The position numbers were made by a program, and so were the translations under genes. Below are positions 34,197 through 44,010 of a DNA stretch of 64,000 nt, piece after piece. The notes under the pieces were generated by a model, which was not told where the DNA came from, did no database searches, and saw only the letters and a program-made list of their open reading frames with translations. Origin of the DNA: Congregibacter variabilis (GTDB lineage: Bacteria > Pseudomonadota > Gammaproteobacteria > Pseudomonadales > Halieaceae); the NCBI RefSeq assembly GCF_045689235.1, contig NZ_CP136864.1, positions 1,116,001-1,180,000 of the forward strand, given 5' to 3'. Every line of letters starts with the position of its first letter. Position 1 is the first letter of the stretch.

Positions 34197-35186
34197 CTAA
34201 GCGTCCTCACAAAGGATGGCCGCAAATACCCGAGGATCCACATTACCACCACTGAGCATCACAGCGACGGACTGATACCGTTCATCAAGCTTACCTGACA
34301 AGAGTGCCGCCAAGGCCACCGCTCCACCAGGCTCAATCACGAGTTTGAGAACTCGAAAGGCATATCGCATGGCGGCCTTAACCTCTGTTTCAGATACCAC
34401 CAGGCCGCCGGTCAGCAAACGTTGGTTAATAGGAAAGGTTAAAGCGCCGGGCGTGGGTGACAACAGCGCATCGCAAATAGACGAGCGGGCTGTGTCTGCG
34501 GCTTCACGATTGCCAGAGACGAGGGAGCGAGCATGATCATCGTAGTACTGTGGCTCCACACAAAAAATGTCGGTATGAGGACTCAGAGCCTCAGCTGCAA
34601 GCGCACAGCCCGCGGTAAGTCCACCCCCACCACAGCAGATCAACAAGGCGTCTAAAGACTGCGACTGTGCGGCGGCATCCTGAAAGATCTCGAGACCGGC
34701 GGTACCCTGTCCCGCGATAATATCCGGATCATCGTAGGATGGAATAATCACGCCACCGTCGCGCTCGGCCAGGGCATAACTAATAGCCTCCCTATCGTCG
34801 CGATAGCGATCGTAGGTAATCACCTGTGCACCCAGCGCCCGTGTGTTTTCAAGCTTTATGGCCGGCGCATCTTCCGGCATAACAATACGCGCCGGCACGC
34901 CTTCAAGCTTTGCCGCTGCGGCTATACCCTGAGCATGGTTGCCGGAGGACCACGCAATCACACCAGCTTCGCGCTCGGCAGGAGTCAGTTTTGCAATGCG
35001 ATTGTAGGCGCCACGGAACTTAAAGCTACCACTAAGCTGCAGAGTCTCGGGCTTTAGGAATACCCGCCTTCCAAGCTGTTCATCCAGGAAAGAATTTCGC
35101 AGCAACGGCGTACGCACCGCGCAGGGGGCGATGCGCTGTGCGGCGCTCTCAATATCAGCAAAAGAAGGCTTTTCTACGATGTGCAT
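34197..35186 (-). CDS. PLP-dependent threonine/serine dehydratase (or serine racemase)
   Basis: A 329-residue fold-type II PLP enzyme. The cofactor lysine is Lys56 in SGSFKFRGAY, the substrate loop is SSGNHAQG and the phosphate cradle is CCGGGGLTAG. The length shows the catalytic domain only, without the ACT regulatory domain of biosynthetic IlvA, which fits catabolic threonine dehydratase (TdcB) or serine racemase. Product: 2-oxobutyrate or pyruvate plus ammonia. Which substrate dominates cannot be read. It is the first gene of a pair with sdaA and diverges from the YffB-like gene. Confidence 0.87.
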   Translation of the reverse strand: MHIVEKPSFADIESAAQRIAPCAVRTPLLRNSFLDEQLGRRVFLKPETLQLSGSFKFRGAYNRIAKLTPAEREAGVIAWSSGNHAQGIAAAAKLEGVPARIVMPEDAPAIKLENTRALGAQVITYDRYRDDREAISYALAERDGGVIIPSYDDPDIIAGQGTAGLEIFQDAAAQSQSLDALLICCGGGGLTAGCALAAEALSPHTDIFCVEPQYYDDHARSLVSGNREAADTARSSICDALLSPTPGALTFPINQRLLTGGLVVSETEVKAAMRYAFRVLKLVIEPGGAVALAALLSGKLDERYQSVAVMLSGGNVDPRVFAAILCEDA

Positions 35187-35331
35187 GTCAGAACCTTGGA
35201 AGACAGGAAGCTTATCCTAAACCCTGCGCATGCCAACTATGAAGCCTTTATCGACTCAGCTACGGAGACACTTCCCACGGCCAGCTCTCTGACCGATAAT
35301 TCATCGCACTTTTCACTAAAACGGTTCAAAT

Positions 35332-35679
35332 ATGCCTTACACACTCATACATCACACTGGCTGCGGTTCGTCGAAGAAAGGGCTCGCCCTGCTTCAGGAA
35401 AACGGCATCGAACCCCAGGTACGCAAATACATGAACAAAAGCGACATGCTCAGCGAAGACGAATTGCGTGATATCGCCAAAAAGATGGGAAAGGTCAGCC
35501 CCCGGGCTTTTCTTCGAGAAAAAGACGCCGTAAAACTAGGACTGGCAGATACAGCGAGCGACGATGAGGTCTTCGCGGCCATGGCCAAAGACCCACGACT
35601 TATTCAAAGACCCATAGGTATCAATGGTCGCAAAGCTGTACTGGGCCGTCCGAACGAGCAGCTGCTGGATATCGTCTGA
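35332..35679 (+). CDS. ArsC/Spx-family YffB-like thioredoxin-fold protein
   Basis: A 115-residue protein with a thioredoxin fold and the motif TGCGSSKKG: Cys11 followed by Lys15-Lys16, matching the CxxxKK pattern of YffB (NCDTIKKA) better than the catalytic loop of true arsenate reductases. The C-terminal RLIQRPIGINGRKAVLGRP with Arg93 is the common ArsC-family signature. YffB-type proteins have no firmly assigned function and are thought to be glutathione-dependent reductases. A single-gene unit; it converges on pgl, with a hairpin between them. Confidence 0.8.
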   Translation: MPYTLIHHTGCGSSKKGLALLQENGIEPQVRKYMNKSDMLSEDELRDIAKKMGKVSPRAFLREKDAVKLGLADTASDDEVFAAMAKDPRLIQRPIGINGRKAVLGRPNEQLLDIV

Positions 35680-35689
35680 TCGCGCCTGC

Positions 35690-35712
35690 ACTGGGCGACT
35701 AGGGCGCCCAGT
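35690..35712. terminator. Hairpin between convergent genes
   Basis: ACTGGGCG and CGCCCAGT form an 8-bp stem around a 7-base loop directly between the YffB-like stop and the pgl stop (it overlaps the latter). There is no T-tract on either side, so an intrinsic terminator is only possible; it may act as a 3' end stabiliser. Confidence 0.35.
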
Positions 35713-36397
35713 AAACGTCTGCCCGTGGTGACTCACTGGCAATCACCGCGGCTATGGGCAGGCGCTCGGGGTCTCGCTCGGCGCTGGCTTTCTCCCAAAT
35801 AGCTCGTTTCTCATCTCCCACCAGATGCACCAGCAAATGTCGTGTATCAAATATTCTGGGCAGCGTCATGCTCATGCGTGCATGAGGAGCCACCGGAGGA
35901 TCAACGGCAATCAGGGTATTCCCGCTGTTTAAATCAAGACCTGGCTTAAGGGTTTCACTATCGGGAAAGAGGGATGCAAAGTGCCCATCGCCGCCCATCC
36001 CCAGAATCATCACATCAACCGTGCCCAGATCAGCCAGCCGCTCGCTAACCGACTCCACCGCATCCCGAGGATGCGCGTCTTCAGTCACCAGCGGAATAAA
36101 ATTTGCGGCGGCGGCCGGCCCCTGAAGCAGGTTCTCCTGAACCAGACGATCGTTGCTGTCTTCATGCGATGGGGGCACCCAACGATCATCAGCCAAGGTG
36201 ATAGTCAGCTTGGACCAATCAATCGCTTTATGAGCCATAGCCTGAAAAAAGCCCTTAGGCGTGCTGCCACCGGAAACGACCAAACTAGCCTTCCCGCGAG
36301 TCGCTATTGCCTGCTGCAACACAGCGGTTACAGCTTCCGCCATCATTTCATCAAGGACAGAGCGGCTCTCGAACTCTAAAAAATGCGTATCAGACAT
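35699..36397 (-). CDS. pgl: 6-phosphogluconolactonase
   Basis: A 232-residue SIS/NagB-fold lactonase (DevB type): LVVSGGSTPKGFFQAM near residue 42, the TLADDRWVPPSHEDSN segment near 70 and GMGGDGHFASLFP near 140 are diagnostic. It hydrolyses 6-phosphogluconolactone made by Zwf. The ATG at 36397 lies inside the end of zwf (8-bp overlap), showing coupling; a longer frame to 36499 would run further into zwf and is not needed. Last gene of the ED operon. Confidence 0.92.
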   Translation of the reverse strand: MSDTHFLEFESRSVLDEMMAEAVTAVLQQAIATRGKASLVVSGGSTPKGFFQAMAHKAIDWSKLTITLADDRWVPPSHEDSNDRLVQENLLQGPAAAANFIPLVTEDAHPRDAVESVSERLADLGTVDVMILGMGGDGHFASLFPDSETLKPGLDLNSGNTLIAVDPPVAPHARMSMTLPRIFDTRHLLVHLVGDEKRAIWEKASAERDPERLPIAAVIASESPRADVYWAP

Positions 36398-37871
36398 GCC
36401 AGCTTCTTCCGTCTTTTTCAATAAGTAGCTCGCCTTTGGTCGGTCCCCAGGAGCCAGCCTGATAGGGCTGCAGTGTCGGCGCTCGTTTTTGCCAGGCATC
36501 GATCAGTTCGTCACACCAGCGCCAGGACTCTTCAATTTCCTCTCGACCCACAAACAGCGATTGATCTGCGTTAATTGCGTCAAGAAACAGCCGCTCGTAG
36601 GCGTCGGGGATTCTGTCCAGTGCCGAGGAACTCAGGAAGTCCAGATTAAGGTTCTTGGTAACCAGCCCCATTTTGTTACGCAGGCTGTGCTGTTTGGAGA
36701 CCATCTGCATTTCGATACCCTCGTTGGGCTGCAAACGAATAACCAGACGATTCGGCACATCCTCGCTTCCCGCACCGGCGAAAATATTGTGCGGCAGTGC
36801 CTTGTAGGTGATCACGATCTCGGTGAGCTTTTCGGGCATACGCTTACCCGTGCGCAGGTAAAACGGCACTCCTGCCCAACGCCAATTATCGATGAACGCC
36901 TTGAGTGCTACATAGGTTTCGGTCTGACTGTCTTGCGCGGGACAGTCGTCTTCCTCAAGATAACCTGGCACCGATTCCCCGCGAAGCCATCCGGCAGCGT
37001 ACTGTCCCCGAACCGCATGATCCTGCACGTTGCTTTCATCGATGGGACGCAGCGCGCGAACGATTTTCACTTTTTCGTCACGTATACCTTCCGCGGTCAT
37101 GGAATTAGGCGGCTCCATAGCCACAAGACACAACAGTTGCATCATATGGTTTTGCACCATATCGCGAAGCTGTCCGACGCCATCGTAATACGACCAACGA
37201 CCTTCGATGCCAATAGGTTCGGCTACGGTAATCTGCACGTGATCCACGCAACCCTGGTCCCACTGGGTGTTGATAAAACGGTTACCAAAGCGCATTACCA
37301 GCAAGTTCTGCACAGTCTCTTTACCGAGGTAGTGATCTACGCGATAAATCGCCTCCTCAGAAAAGTACTCAGCCACCTTGTCATTAACGTCTTTGCAACT
37401 CTCCAGATCGTGACCAATGGGCTTTTCCAGCAGCAAACGCCGATCGCCACTCAAACAGCCGGTTGCACCCAGATGCTCGCAAATGGGACCGAACAATGAT
37501 GGCGGCGTTGCAAGATAAAACAGAGCCGCGCGACTTTGCGTGAGCATGTGGCTCAAGGCGCTAAAATCATCAGCACTGCTGAAGTCAATTCGATGGTAGA
37601 CAAAGCGCGAGGCGTAGTGAGCCCACTGCTCTTCTGACCAGCGGCTATCATCAACATATTTGCGCACCCGAGCTTTGATGTCGTTCAGAAAGGTCTCCAA
37701 AGAGATATCTTCTCTCGCCAGAGCATGTATGCGCACGCCCGCAGGCAGCAACTCGCAGTTGTCCAGGTGATATAAGGCAGGAAAAAGTTTTCGCGCAGAT
37801 AAGTCGCCCCGTGCGCCGAAAATCAAAAGATCCATCCCTGCATCCATGTGATCTACCGTGGTGGTGCTCAT
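36390..37871 (-). CDS. zwf: Glucose-6-phosphate 1-dehydrogenase
   Basis: A 493-residue G6PDH. The nucleotide motif near the N-terminus reads FGARGDLSARKL (family norm GASGDLAKRKL), and the active-site region RVDHYLGKETVQN contains the catalytic lysine and histidine. It oxidises glucose-6-phosphate, feeding edd/eda. The Arg in place of the usual Ser in the dinucleotide loop might influence NADP/NAD preference, which is speculation. Start overlaps the eda stop (ATGA); stop overlaps pgl. Cytoplasmic; member of the hexR-headed operon. Confidence 0.95.
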   Translation of the reverse strand: MSTTTVDHMDAGMDLLIFGARGDLSARKLFPALYHLDNCELLPAGVRIHALAREDISLETFLNDIKARVRKYVDDSRWSEEQWAHYASRFVYHRIDFSSADDFSALSHMLTQSRAALFYLATPPSLFGPICEHLGATGCLSGDRRLLLEKPIGHDLESCKDVNDKVAEYFSEEAIYRVDHYLGKETVQNLLVMRFGNRFINTQWDQGCVDHVQITVAEPIGIEGRWSYYDGVGQLRDMVQNHMMQLLCLVAMEPPNSMTAEGIRDEKVKIVRALRPIDESNVQDHAVRGQYAAGWLRGESVPGYLEEDDCPAQDSQTETYVALKAFIDNWRWAGVPFYLRTGKRMPEKLTEIVITYKALPHNIFAGAGSEDVPNRLVIRLQPNEGIEMQMVSKQHSLRNKMGLVTKNLNLDFLSSSALDRIPDAYERLFLDAINADQSLFVGREEIEESWRWCDELIDAWQKRAPTLQPYQAGSWGPTKGELLIEKDGRSWHV

Positions 37872-38512
37872 GATTTAGTCCTAAAAGCAGTTACATGATC
37901 GACCGCCTCGCGAGCGAGCTTGGTCACCCCGGCCCAATCTTCTGCCGCAAGCAATGCAGAGGGGGTCAACCATGACCCTCCTACGGTTATTACAGACCTC
38001 AAAGCCAGATAATCATCAATATTATGCAGGCCAATGCCGCCCGTGGGACAAAAGTCGACGTTGGGAAATGGTCCGGCAAATGCCTTTAGAGCAGCCGCTC
38101 CACCCGAGGCTTCTGCGGGGAAGAATTTCAAACAGTCAATACCGTGGTCCAGGGCACGCATCAACTCACTCACCGTAGCAACGCCGGGTATGAGAGGCAC
38201 GCTCGAATCTGCTGCTGCGTCCAGGATCCCCTGAGTTAAGCCCGGTGTTACTACAAAGCGGCTACCCGCATCTACCGCTGCCTCAAAATCTCTGGCATTG
38301 ATGACTGTCCCCGCCCCCACAATCGCATCCGGCACAGCCTCACTGATTGCGCGGATCGCCGGCAGACCGGCAGGCGTCCGAAGGGTGACTTCCAGTACAG
38401 GGATGCCACCATCCACGAGCGCTCTGGCAAGAGGTATCGCATGGTCCAAATTCTCAATAGCCAGCACGGGCACCACCGGTGCCTGGGAAAGAATATCTCT
38501 CGAATCTCTCAT
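37868..38512 (-). CDS. eda: KDPG aldolase (2-dehydro-3-deoxy-phosphogluconate aldolase)
   Basis: A 214-residue class I aldolase. Schiff-base Lys129 is in CLKFFPAE and the general acid/base Glu41 in EVTLRTP; the phosphate site FCPTGGI follows. It cleaves KDPG to pyruvate and glyceraldehyde-3-phosphate. KDPG is also the known effector of HexR, whose gene heads this operon. Two bases separate it from glk; it overlaps zwf by four. Confidence 0.95.
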   Translation of the reverse strand: MRDSRDILSQAPVVPVLAIENLDHAIPLARALVDGGIPVLEVTLRTPAGLPAIRAISEAVPDAIVGAGTVINARDFEAAVDAGSRFVVTPGLTQGILDAAADSSVPLIPGVATVSELMRALDHGIDCLKFFPAEASGGAAALKAFAGPFPNVDFCPTGGIGLHNIDDYLALRSVITVGGSWLTPSALLAAEDWAGVTKLAREAVDHVTAFRTKS

Positions 38513-38514
38513 TG

Positions 38515-39489
38515 TTAATGCCTACTTTGCAAAGATTGAAGTGCGCCGAACAAACCCGGATTCTCGCGCGTCACCACGCGTGTGGGTATGTCATTGAGGT
38601 AATCACGAAAACGACCCTTGGCGAGAAAACGTTCACGAAAATCGCTCTGGCGCACAAAGTCCAAAATACGCGGCACGATGCCACCTGCGATGTACACCCC
38701 TCCAAGCGCGCCATAAGTCAGCGCCAGATTACCTGCCACACTGCCAAGTACACGACAAAAAACCTCAAGGGCCTCTACCGCCACAGGGTCATCGGCAGCG
38801 AGCGCCGCTGCGCTGATATCGGCAGGTGTGGCGTGGCGCTGTTCGGCACCATGCATCTGCGACAGCGCCCAGTAAATATTTTGCAGACCGGCCCCAGAAA
38901 GCACACGCTCCGCAGAGACACGACGGTAGCGGGTGAGGAGCAAACGAATAATCTCTATCTCCTCATCTCCAACGGGAGCAAAGTCAACGTGGCCGCCCTC
39001 GCCAGGCATCACAATCACCTGGCTCTTTTTCGGCAGCACTCCGCAAACACCAAGTCCGGTTCCCGGACCCAGCACGCCAATCACCTTATCCGGCCGCGAC
39101 TGGCCCCCACCAAGCTGCTCCCAATCGTCTTCAGAAAATCGAGCGGCGGCATAGCCAATAGCTTCAAAATCATTAATCACCTGTAGATTTGGAATATCCA
39201 AACTAAAGGCCAGGTCCTTTCGATCAATCACCCAATCACTATTAGTGAAGGTCACAACATCACGGTCCGTGGGGCAAGCCACCGCGAGACAGCCATCGAT
39301 CGGCCGCTGATCCCAGTCACCCGAGGATTCAATTTTGGACAGATACAACTGCAAGGCCGAGCTAAAGGTTGGATGATCGGCAACGGACACCGTCAGTAAA
39401 TCGCTGATCTGCCCGGTGCTCACGTCACCGAGTGCAAAGCGCGCGTTTGTACCGCCAATGTCTGCTAACAAGTGCCAGGACTTAGCCAC
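38515..39489 (-). CDS. glk: Glucokinase
   Basis: A 324-residue bacterial ROK-independent glucokinase (Glk family). The ATP-binding ADIGGTNARFALGD lies at residues 8-21, a second phosphate motif is GVLGPGTGLGV, and the catalytic Asp is in VINDFEAIGYA. It phosphorylates cytoplasmic glucose, for example that freed by the GH3 glucosidases encoded further right. GTG start two bases after the edd stop, two bases before eda. Confidence 0.94.
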   Translation of the reverse strand: MAKSWHLLADIGGTNARFALGDVSTGQISDLLTVSVADHPTFSSALQLYLSKIESSGDWDQRPIDGCLAVACPTDRDVVTFTNSDWVIDRKDLAFSLDIPNLQVINDFEAIGYAAARFSEDDWEQLGGGQSRPDKVIGVLGPGTGLGVCGVLPKKSQVIVMPGEGGHVDFAPVGDEEIEIIRLLLTRYRRVSAERVLSGAGLQNIYWALSQMHGAEQRHATPADISAAALAADDPVAVEALEVFCRVLGSVAGNLALTYGALGGVYIAGGIVPRILDFVRQSDFRERFLAKGRFRDYLNDIPTRVVTRENPGLFGALQSLQSRH

Positions 39490-39491
39490 TG

Positions 39492-41318
39492 CTAGAGTTC
39501 CTCATCAAAGATTACGCTGGCACCCGCCTCTGGCGTAGTGACCACTTTTCTGAACATACTGAACAGTTCGCGACCCACGCCTTCTTCACTGTCAGTGGGC
39601 GTCTTCGCCACAGTACGCTGTGCCAGAGCCTCGTCACTGATCTCGCAGCTTAAGCTGCCGGCATCCGCGTCCAGGGTAATCATATCGCCATCGTGCAAGC
39701 GGGCCAGTGCACCACCCATGGCCGCTTCCGGAGTAACGTGAATAGCCGCTGGCACCTTGCCCGATGCACCCGACATACGGCCATCAGTAACTAGTGCAAC
39801 AGAAAAGCCCTTGTCCTGCAGGGATCCCAGCAAGGGAGTCAGCTTATGCAGTTCCGGCATACCGTTAACTCTTGGACCCTGAAATCGAACAACCACCACG
39901 CAATCACGATTCAACTCTCCAGCGGCAAATTTGCTTGCAAGCGCTTCCTGACTATCGATCACTACGGCAGGACCCACTACCTTACGGTGCTGGGGCTTTA
40001 CCGCTGACACTTTAATCACCGCACGTCCTAAGTTGCCTGTGAGCAAGCGCAAACCACCCTCACTGGAAAACGGCTCCTGCACTGTACCCAATACGTCTGT
40101 ATCAAGGCTCTTTTGGGCAGCAGCCCGCCACGCCAACTTATCGTCCTCTAAAAAAGGTTCCTGCGTGTAATCTTCAAAGCTGCTCCCCCAGACTGTGTTT
40201 GCATCGCCGTGCATCAGGCCTGCGTCCAGAAGCTCCCGAAACAAAAATCCCGTGCCGCCAGCCGCGTGGAAGTGATTGATATCCGCCTGTCCGTTGGGAT
40301 AGACCCGTGCTAACAAAGGCACAACTGCAGACAGCTCAGAAAAGTCATTCCAGTTAATCAGCAAACCAGCAGCCCGCGCCATGGCGATCAAATGAATGGT
40401 GTGATTGGTGGAACCGCCGGAAGCCAATAGCGCAACAATCGCATTAACAAAGGAGCGCGCATCGACTACATCGGCTAGCGGGCGAGGATCTCTTCCCTGG
40501 GCCGTTATGCGCGTAATGAGCTCTGAGGCCTCACGAGTGAGTTCCTCGCGCAAAGGGGTGCCGGGATTGACAAATGAACCGCCGGGAAGCTGCAGCCCCA
40601 TCGCCTCCATCACCATCTGATTGCTATTGGCGGTACCGTAAAACGTGCAGGTTCCCGCACTGTGATACGACGCAGATTCTGCGGCCAGCAACTCCTCGCG
40701 ACCAACCTTGCCCTCAGCAAACAACTGCCGGACTCGCGCTTTCTCGGCATTAGGTAGTCCGGAGGGCATCGGGCCTGCAGGAATAAACAATGCGGGAAGA
40801 TGGCCAAAACGCAAAATACCCATTACCAAACCGGGAACAATCTTGTCGCAGATACCCAGACAAACAATGCCGTCGAACATATGGTGTGACAATGCGATGC
40901 CAGTAGCCTGAGCGATGTTGTCGCGACTGAAGAGCGACAACTCCATACCAATCTGCCCCTGAGTAACGCCATCGCACATAGCCGGCACACCACCTGCCAC
41001 CTGAGCCGTACTACCAACGGCGCGCACATAGGATTTAATTTTATCTGGATACTCAGCGTAGGGCTGATGCGCAGACAACATATCGTTGAAAGCCGTGACA
41101 ATACCGATGTTCGAAGACTCCATAAGACGGATACTGTCTTTGTCATCGTCTCCACACGCTGCGAAGCCATGCGCAAGATTTCCGCAGGATAACTGTCCGC
41201 GTTGAGGCCGAAGGTCGCGACTGCGCTCCATAAGGTCCAGATAGCGTTGTCGGGGCCCGCGACTGCGGCTCTCGATCTGCTCGGTGACTTTCGCTACTGT
41301 GCTGTGTAGTTCAACCAT
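39492..41318 (-). CDS. edd: Phosphogluconate dehydratase
   Basis: A 608-residue IlvD/Edd family dehydratase. Cluster cysteines lie in QLSCGNLAHGFA, PAMCDGVTQGQ and LGICDKIVPG; TDGRMSGASGKVPAAIHVTPEA carries the C-terminal active-site region. It dehydrates 6-phosphogluconate to KDPG using a 4Fe-4S cluster. I choose the ATG at 41318 because GAGGAA lies four to nine bases upstream; a GTG at 41330 would add four residues. It follows ppc by 29 bp. Confidence 0.95.
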   Translation of the reverse strand: MVELHSTVAKVTEQIESRSRGPRQRYLDLMERSRDLRPQRGQLSCGNLAHGFAACGDDDKDSIRLMESSNIGIVTAFNDMLSAHQPYAEYPDKIKSYVRAVGSTAQVAGGVPAMCDGVTQGQIGMELSLFSRDNIAQATGIALSHHMFDGIVCLGICDKIVPGLVMGILRFGHLPALFIPAGPMPSGLPNAEKARVRQLFAEGKVGREELLAAESASYHSAGTCTFYGTANSNQMVMEAMGLQLPGGSFVNPGTPLREELTREASELITRITAQGRDPRPLADVVDARSFVNAIVALLASGGSTNHTIHLIAMARAAGLLINWNDFSELSAVVPLLARVYPNGQADINHFHAAGGTGFLFRELLDAGLMHGDANTVWGSSFEDYTQEPFLEDDKLAWRAAAQKSLDTDVLGTVQEPFSSEGGLRLLTGNLGRAVIKVSAVKPQHRKVVGPAVVIDSQEALASKFAAGELNRDCVVVVRFQGPRVNGMPELHKLTPLLGSLQDKGFSVALVTDGRMSGASGKVPAAIHVTPEAAMGGALARLHDGDMITLDADAGSLSCEISDEALAQRTVAKTPTDSEEGVGRELFSMFRKVVTTPEAGASVIFDEEL

Positions 41319-41347
41319 ATCGTTCCTCACTTAAACAGACCCTTGGG

Positions 41348-44005
41348 TCAGCCCGTGTTACGCATACCGGCGGCGACGCCCGCGATGCTAATCATAATGG
41401 CCTGTCGCGTGTCGTCGTCGGCGTCACGACGCAAACGTGACAAAAGCTCTGCCTGCAACACGTTTAAAGGCCCTGTATAAATATTGCGCAGCTCCAGAGA
41501 CTCCCGCGTCCAATCCAGGTGCTCGAGCAAACTATCCTGCCCCAACACTTTAAGCACAGTGCTAACGTCGTTACTTAACTGATCTCGCAGCTGCTCACCA
41601 ATGCCAAGCAAATCCGGATCAACCAGCTTTCTGTCGTAGTGTGCAGACAGGCGGGAATCTGTCTTGCTGTATACCATTTCCAACATCGACATCCGTGTTG
41701 CAAAAAACGGCCATTCTCGAAACATCTCAGCGATAACTTCATCGCCATACTCATCCAGTTCCCTGGCCAAAGCCATGCCCGCCCCCAACCATGAGGGCAG
41801 CATAAGTCGGTTCTGCGTCCAGGAAAATATCCAGGGTATAGCTCTCAATGACTCAATACCGCCATCTTTTTTACGACTGGTGGGACGCGATGCCAGGGGC
41901 AACGCTCCCAGCTCGCCCTCAGGCGTCGCTTGACGGAAGTAGGTCAAAAATCTCGGATCATCACGGACCACAGCACGATAAGCATCACAAGAATCCGCGC
42001 CCAGTCGATCCATAGTCTGACGCCATTGGTCTTTAGGCGTGGGAGGATGCGCGGTGCGTGCCTCCAGAACCGCACTGGTATACAAAGCCAGAGTCTTAAC
42101 TGCGAGCCCCGTCATACCCAACTTGGTGCGAATCATCTCACCCTGCTCTGTCACACGAAGACCGCATTCAAGAGAGCCCGGAGGTTGCGACAGCAGCGCG
42201 TCATGTGCCGGCGCGCCACCGCGACCAATGGTGCCGCCGCGGCCATGGAATAATTGCAAACGAACGCCCGCGGCAGCACAAACTTCCAGCAAGGCTTCCT
42301 GTGCACGATACTGGGCCCAGGCGGCCGCAAGTATTCCCGCATCCTTAGCGGAATCCGAGTACCCAATCATCACCATCTGCTGCTCAGGCAGTCGACCCAA
42401 TGCGGTCTCAACCGCTAGCAGATCGGTGATCACTTGAGGCGCGCGATCCAAATCGTCCAAGGTCTCAAACAAAGGCGCGATGGGTAAGGTGTCCCCTCCT
42501 CCCGCGGCTTTGAGCAGCAGTCGCACCGCCATAACATCTGAGGCCTGACGCGCCATGGAAATGATGTAGCACGCCAAAGCGCCGGGCGGCTGCTCTATGA
42601 CCACGGAGCAACAATCCAGGACTTCCTGTGTCTCTTCACTGGGCGACCAGTGCTGCGGAATGAGAGGGCGACGACTGGCAAGCTCCTGCTTTATCCATTC
42701 TCTGCGTGTTTCTTCATCCCAGTCGACGTAGCGACCCAGCCCAAGAAACTCTGTGATTTCTGATAAGGCAGCGCTATGCCGATCTGAGTGCTGCCTGATA
42801 TCCAAACGCACGAGGTTGATACCAAAACAGCGCAGCTGTCGAATTAAATCAAGGAGGGTTCCCTGCGCAATACGCTCCATACCGCAGTCACACATTGACT
42901 GATAACACAGCATCAGAGGCTCAGAAAGCGTCGCCACCTCATGAATAAGGTGCTCCTGGGTCGCCGGCCGCCCGTCCAGCAGCGCTTCGAGCGCAGACAG
43001 CCAGTTACGAAGCTGACTCCGCAGATCTTTGAGCACGCGACGATAAGGCTCCCGGGTGTCGCCCACTCGCTCACGCAGTTGGGCGTTGCAGTCGATCATG
43101 GACAGTTCCTGCACCAATTGATCGACGGTTTTTAGGTATAGAGCCGCGGCCTGCCAACGACCCAAGAGCAAAACTTCTCGTGTGACTTTTGCAGTCACAA
43201 AGGGGTTGCCGTCGCGATCACCGCCCATCCATGACGAAAATTGAACCGGAGCCGCGTCCAGCGGCAAACGCTGCCCGGTGGAGGCCAACAAGGCATCGTC
43301 GAGCCGCCGTAGAAAATCGGGGACGGCCTGCCAAAGGGAGTTCTCCACCACCGCGTAGCCCCAGCGGGCTTCATCCACGGGACTCGGGCGACTCTCTCGA
43401 AACTCATGCGTGTGCCACAGCTGGGCAATGAGTTCCCGCAGACGCCGGTCCATACGGCTACGCTCATAGTTGGTTAACCCAGGCGACTCAAGCTGTCCAA
43501 GGCAGCGTTGAATCTCTTCGTACTTGTGGATCAGCGAACGGCGCGTGATCTCCGTAGGGTGTGCCGTGAGCACCAGCTCAATACTGAGATCCGACACGGA
43601 GCTCACAATGGCCTCCTCATTCAGGCCTTCTTCACTCAACAGGTCCATGGCTCTTGAGAGCGTTCGACTCGCGGAATTCACCGCGTCCATCTCTCGGGAT
43701 AAACCGTGATGTTGCTCAGCGATATTCGCAAGGTTCAAGAATTGCGCAAAGGCACGGGCCACCAGACCCAACTGCTCTGTTTCAAGACCACCAAGGAGGG
43801 TCTCAAGCTGCTCCCAACTGGCATCATCACCCATGCTTCCGGATTTCGACAAAAGCCGCACGCGCTCCACACTCGCAAGAAAGTCCTCGCCGTGACTCTG
43901 CGCCATGGTCTCGCCAAGCATGCTGCCGAGTAAACTCACGTTGCTTCTCAAGCTACGGTATTCGTTACCAGTGTTATCCATAGACGCTGCTGAATCAGAA
44001 CTCAT
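41348..44005 (-). CDS. ppc: Phosphoenolpyruvate carboxylase
   Basis: An 885-residue PEPC. Signature segments: VLTAHPTEITRRS near residue 147, the second catalytic motif MIGYSDSAKDAG near 545 and the Gly-rich loop FHGRGGTIGRGGAP near 585; the chain ends in the conserved MRNTG, where the C-terminal carboxylate binds. It carboxylates PEP to oxaloacetate. Its place inside an ED operon, five bases after hexR, is notable: glycolytic breakdown and anaplerosis would be switched together. Complete and normal in length. Confidence 0.95.
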   Translation of the reverse strand: MSSDSAASMDNTGNEYRSLRSNVSLLGSMLGETMAQSHGEDFLASVERVRLLSKSGSMGDDASWEQLETLLGGLETEQLGLVARAFAQFLNLANIAEQHHGLSREMDAVNSASRTLSRAMDLLSEEGLNEEAIVSSVSDLSIELVLTAHPTEITRRSLIHKYEEIQRCLGQLESPGLTNYERSRMDRRLRELIAQLWHTHEFRESRPSPVDEARWGYAVVENSLWQAVPDFLRRLDDALLASTGQRLPLDAAPVQFSSWMGGDRDGNPFVTAKVTREVLLLGRWQAAALYLKTVDQLVQELSMIDCNAQLRERVGDTREPYRRVLKDLRSQLRNWLSALEALLDGRPATQEHLIHEVATLSEPLMLCYQSMCDCGMERIAQGTLLDLIRQLRCFGINLVRLDIRQHSDRHSAALSEITEFLGLGRYVDWDEETRREWIKQELASRRPLIPQHWSPSEETQEVLDCCSVVIEQPPGALACYIISMARQASDVMAVRLLLKAAGGGDTLPIAPLFETLDDLDRAPQVITDLLAVETALGRLPEQQMVMIGYSDSAKDAGILAAAWAQYRAQEALLEVCAAAGVRLQLFHGRGGTIGRGGAPAHDALLSQPPGSLECGLRVTEQGEMIRTKLGMTGLAVKTLALYTSAVLEARTAHPPTPKDQWRQTMDRLGADSCDAYRAVVRDDPRFLTYFRQATPEGELGALPLASRPTSRKKDGGIESLRAIPWIFSWTQNRLMLPSWLGAGMALARELDEYGDEVIAEMFREWPFFATRMSMLEMVYSKTDSRLSAHYDRKLVDPDLLGIGEQLRDQLSNDVSTVLKVLGQDSLLEHLDWTRESLELRNIYTGPLNVLQAELLSRLRRDADDDTRQAIMISIAGVAAGMRNTG

Positions 44006-44010
44006 GCGCT

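Noticed and set aside
35332..35679. Arsenate reductase
   Set aside because: The cysteine motif follows the YffB pattern (CxxxKK), not the arsenate reductase loop, and no ars genes are adjacent.
36489..37499. 336-codon open frame on the plus strand
   Set aside because: It lies entirely antisense to zwf, and the product has no domain pattern; it is a shadow of a conserved gene.
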